A DNA stretch of 64,000 nucleotides from positions 5,724 to 69,723 of the forward strand of contig CAYXDO010000045.1 of NCBI GenBank assembly GCA_964463485.1. The letters run 5' to 3'. Source of the stretch: CAYXDO01 sp964463485. GTDB lineage: Bacteria > Myxococcota > Kuafuiibacteriia > Kuafuiibacteriales > Kuafuiibacteriaceae. Position numbers and translations under genes: made by a program. Every line of letters starts with the position of its first letter. Position 1 is the stretch's first letter. Below are positions 62,865-64,000 of the stretch, one piece after another. The notes below the pieces were generated by a model, which was given only the letters and a program-made list of their open reading frames with translations, was not told the DNA's origin and made no database searches.

Positions 62865-63800
62865 ATGAAGACCTACGTCATCGCTCATCCGGAAGCGCTC
62901 GTGGCCAAAGAGTATCTCGAGGCCAAGGGAGTACGTTTCGAAGGCACGTTCGACCCAGTCGGCCCGGCGCTGACCGTCGGGATGGGAGTCGAGCGGGCCG
63001 TTCCTGCGGAACCTTTCATCGTGTTGAACGGGTCGGGCAACTTTCATCACGAGACCCTTCCACTCCTAGAGAGTGTGCTTCGCCAGCGAAAAGGTGAGTT
63101 GCTCTACATCCAGATCGACGCTCACCCGGACACCCGGCCCATGTTCCGGTGGATCGTCGACTGCACGAGCTTCGTGGGGCGAGTGCTCGAGAACAAGAGA
63201 GTGCGAAGTGTGTACCTTCTGGGTCAGTATCCCGACGCGATCACCGACCCGGGCCAGCGAGGCCCGGTGATGGACAAGCTGGGTTACTTCAGGTGTGACT
63301 ACTTCGCGAAGTTCAATCAATACCTCGTCGGCCCGAGCGCGAAATCGGAGCGCTATTCGCCCGTCTTTCCGGAGGCGGAGGCGGCGGCTCGGCGAAATCC
63401 GGCGATCAGACGCGTGCGGAAGGCGCGCTCGACCCCAGAGAACCCGACTCTTCTCATCGACTGGCACACGCTGGCAGACTTTCGGCCGGAGGATCTGCCG
63501 AATCTGCCCGTTTATCTAACGATCGACCTCGACGTGGTTCGAGACCGCCCGGTCACCGACTGGCGAAGGAAAGCAGACCGAGAGGACGGGGTCATCACGC
63601 CCAACCAGGGTGACATGAGCTTCTCCACCCTCGTCGCCCTCGTAGAGTCGATCGGTCGAAACCGAAAAATCATCGGAGCCGATTTCTGTGGGCTCCTCCA
63701 ACGAACGACCTGGCTGCGCGACGAGCGGCTGGAGGACAGCCTCGCCGCCGTGGCCGAAACTCACGCCGCGCTCGCCCGAGCCATCGAGCTCGGAAACTGA
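62865..63800 (+). CDS. Arginase/agmatinase-fold (ureohydrolase-like) protein
   Basis: The 311-aa protein starts at the ATG at 62865; the open frame to 62748 is upstream noise. It keeps the metal-ligand words of the ureohydrolase fold: LNGSGNFHHETL (His), YIQIDAHPDTRP (DAHxD) and LTIDLDVVRDRP (DxD), but the surrounding sequence differs from arginases and agmatinases. Hydrolysis of a guanidino or related amide compound is likely, with a two-metal centre. It is divergent from the RecA-like gene. Confidence 0.82.
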   Translation: MKTYVIAHPEALVAKEYLEAKGVRFEGTFDPVGPALTVGMGVERAVPAEPFIVLNGSGNFHHETLPLLESVLRQRKGELLYIQIDAHPDTRPMFRWIVDCTSFVGRVLENKRVRSVYLLGQYPDAITDPGQRGPVMDKLGYFRCDYFAKFNQYLVGPSAKSERYSPVFPEAEAAARRNPAIRRVRKARSTPENPTLLIDWHTLADFRPEDLPNLPVYLTIDLDVVRDRPVTDWRRKADREDGVITPNQGDMSFSTLVALVESIGRNRKIIGADFCGLLQRTTWLRDERLEDSLAAVAETHAALARAIELGN

Positions 63801-63902
63801 GCAGCAAACTCTGTTCGAACCACCGAATGCACGCCAGACCAGACGAGCAATCTACTCATCGTCAGCGTCAGCGCGCGCGCCGGTCCGCGTGTGTGCATCC
63901 GG

Positions 63903-64000
63903 GTCTGCGTCCAATCGCGTCTAATCGTCTGCGTCAGACCGTCTGCGTCTGCGTCAGATCGTCTGCGTCAGATCGTCTGCGTCTGCGTCTGCGTCAGATC
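63903..64000. repeat. GTCTGC-rich tandem repeat running off the right edge
   Basis: Units GTCTGC and GTCAGATC alternate; the 14-bp combination GTCTGCGTCAGATC occurs at least three times (for example 63947-63974 and the last 14 bases). On the minus strand part of it reads as Asp-Ala repeats with a stop near 63954, so it could be the 3' end of an Asp/Ala-rich gene lying further right. Otherwise it is a non-coding variable-number repeat. Confidence 0.8.

Noticed and set aside
63903..64000. Possible CRISPR array at the right end
   Set aside because: Units are 6-14 bp and run head to tail without unique spacers of 30-40 bp; no cas genes are near.

Overview
The window is high-GC, gene-dense chromosomal DNA that looks like a myxobacterium or relative (phylum Myxococcota, perhaps the Polyangiales/Sandaracinaceae side). 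Three things support this. Two proteins end in a MYXO-CTERM-like tail (Cys cluster, hydrophobic helix, Arg-rich end). Many lipoproteins carry Asp/Ser/Ala-rich linkers just after the lipobox. Isoprenoid genes belong to the mevalonate route (class II HMG-CoA reductase, type 2 IPP isomerase), and there are Hanks-type kinases, hybrid histidine kinases and an NtrC-type regulator. The genus assignment is inference. I see no rRNA, tRNA, CRISPR array, transposase or prophage. No gap between genes exceeds 300 bp; the largest is the divergent region 11389-11679 (291 bp).

Layout. 1-10631: signalling block with a tandem-domain Ser/Thr kinase cut by the left edge, a VWA lipoprotein, a histidine kinase plus hybrid kinase operon, a FIST-like gene with a 77-aa partner, and an NtrC-family regulator. 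10681-12503: an exported protein and a pair of unrecognised small genes. 12705-18078: two-gene envelope operon, an OmpA-type protein with TSP3 repeats and a 1140-aa TSP3 surface protein. 18185-21790: Tat-exported subunit plus GMC oxidoreductase, then an Asp/Gly-rich lipoprotein. 21896-25836: polyamine-type ABC importer (potABCD order). 25870-32404: esterase-like lipoproteins, a diiron/MBL-fold protein, dienelactone hydrolase, SRPBCC protein, type B carboxylesterase and a VOC protein. 32636-37571: four-gene secreted operon with cytochrome-like, PSD-like and DUF1501 proteins. 37670-46600: large lipoprotein, MazEF-like module, M15 peptidase, exported methyltransferase, a PLP-fold pseudoenzyme coupled to rtcA, and an MFS transporter. 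46682-48074: three coupled genes of unknown role. 48281-51832: prenyl synthase divergent from HMGR-fni. 51867-57185: three-gene envelope operon. 57218-63800: metallophosphoesterase, CBM20-esterase, SDR39U1-like epimerase, EEP hydrolase, RecA-like protein and arginase-fold protein. The right edge is a GTCTGC-rich tandem repeat.

Gene organisation. Eleven stop/start overlaps of 4 bp (ATGA, GTGA or TTGA) imply extensive translational coupling, often with non-ATG starts. Eight genes have a sigma70-like promoter (TTGACC-like, 17-bp spacer, -10 hexamer) ending only 6-9 nt before the start codon and no Shine-Dalgarno sequence, which suggests leaderless mRNAs.

Most notable observations: an esterase whose two halves are in swapped order (25870-27744); an aminotransferase-fold protein with Arg in place of the PLP lysine, coupled to RNA cyclase (43076-45120); an exported beta-barrel-like protein with a MerR-type helix-turn-helix at its N-terminus (51867-53939); and a His-rich lipoprotein methyltransferase (42396-43079).
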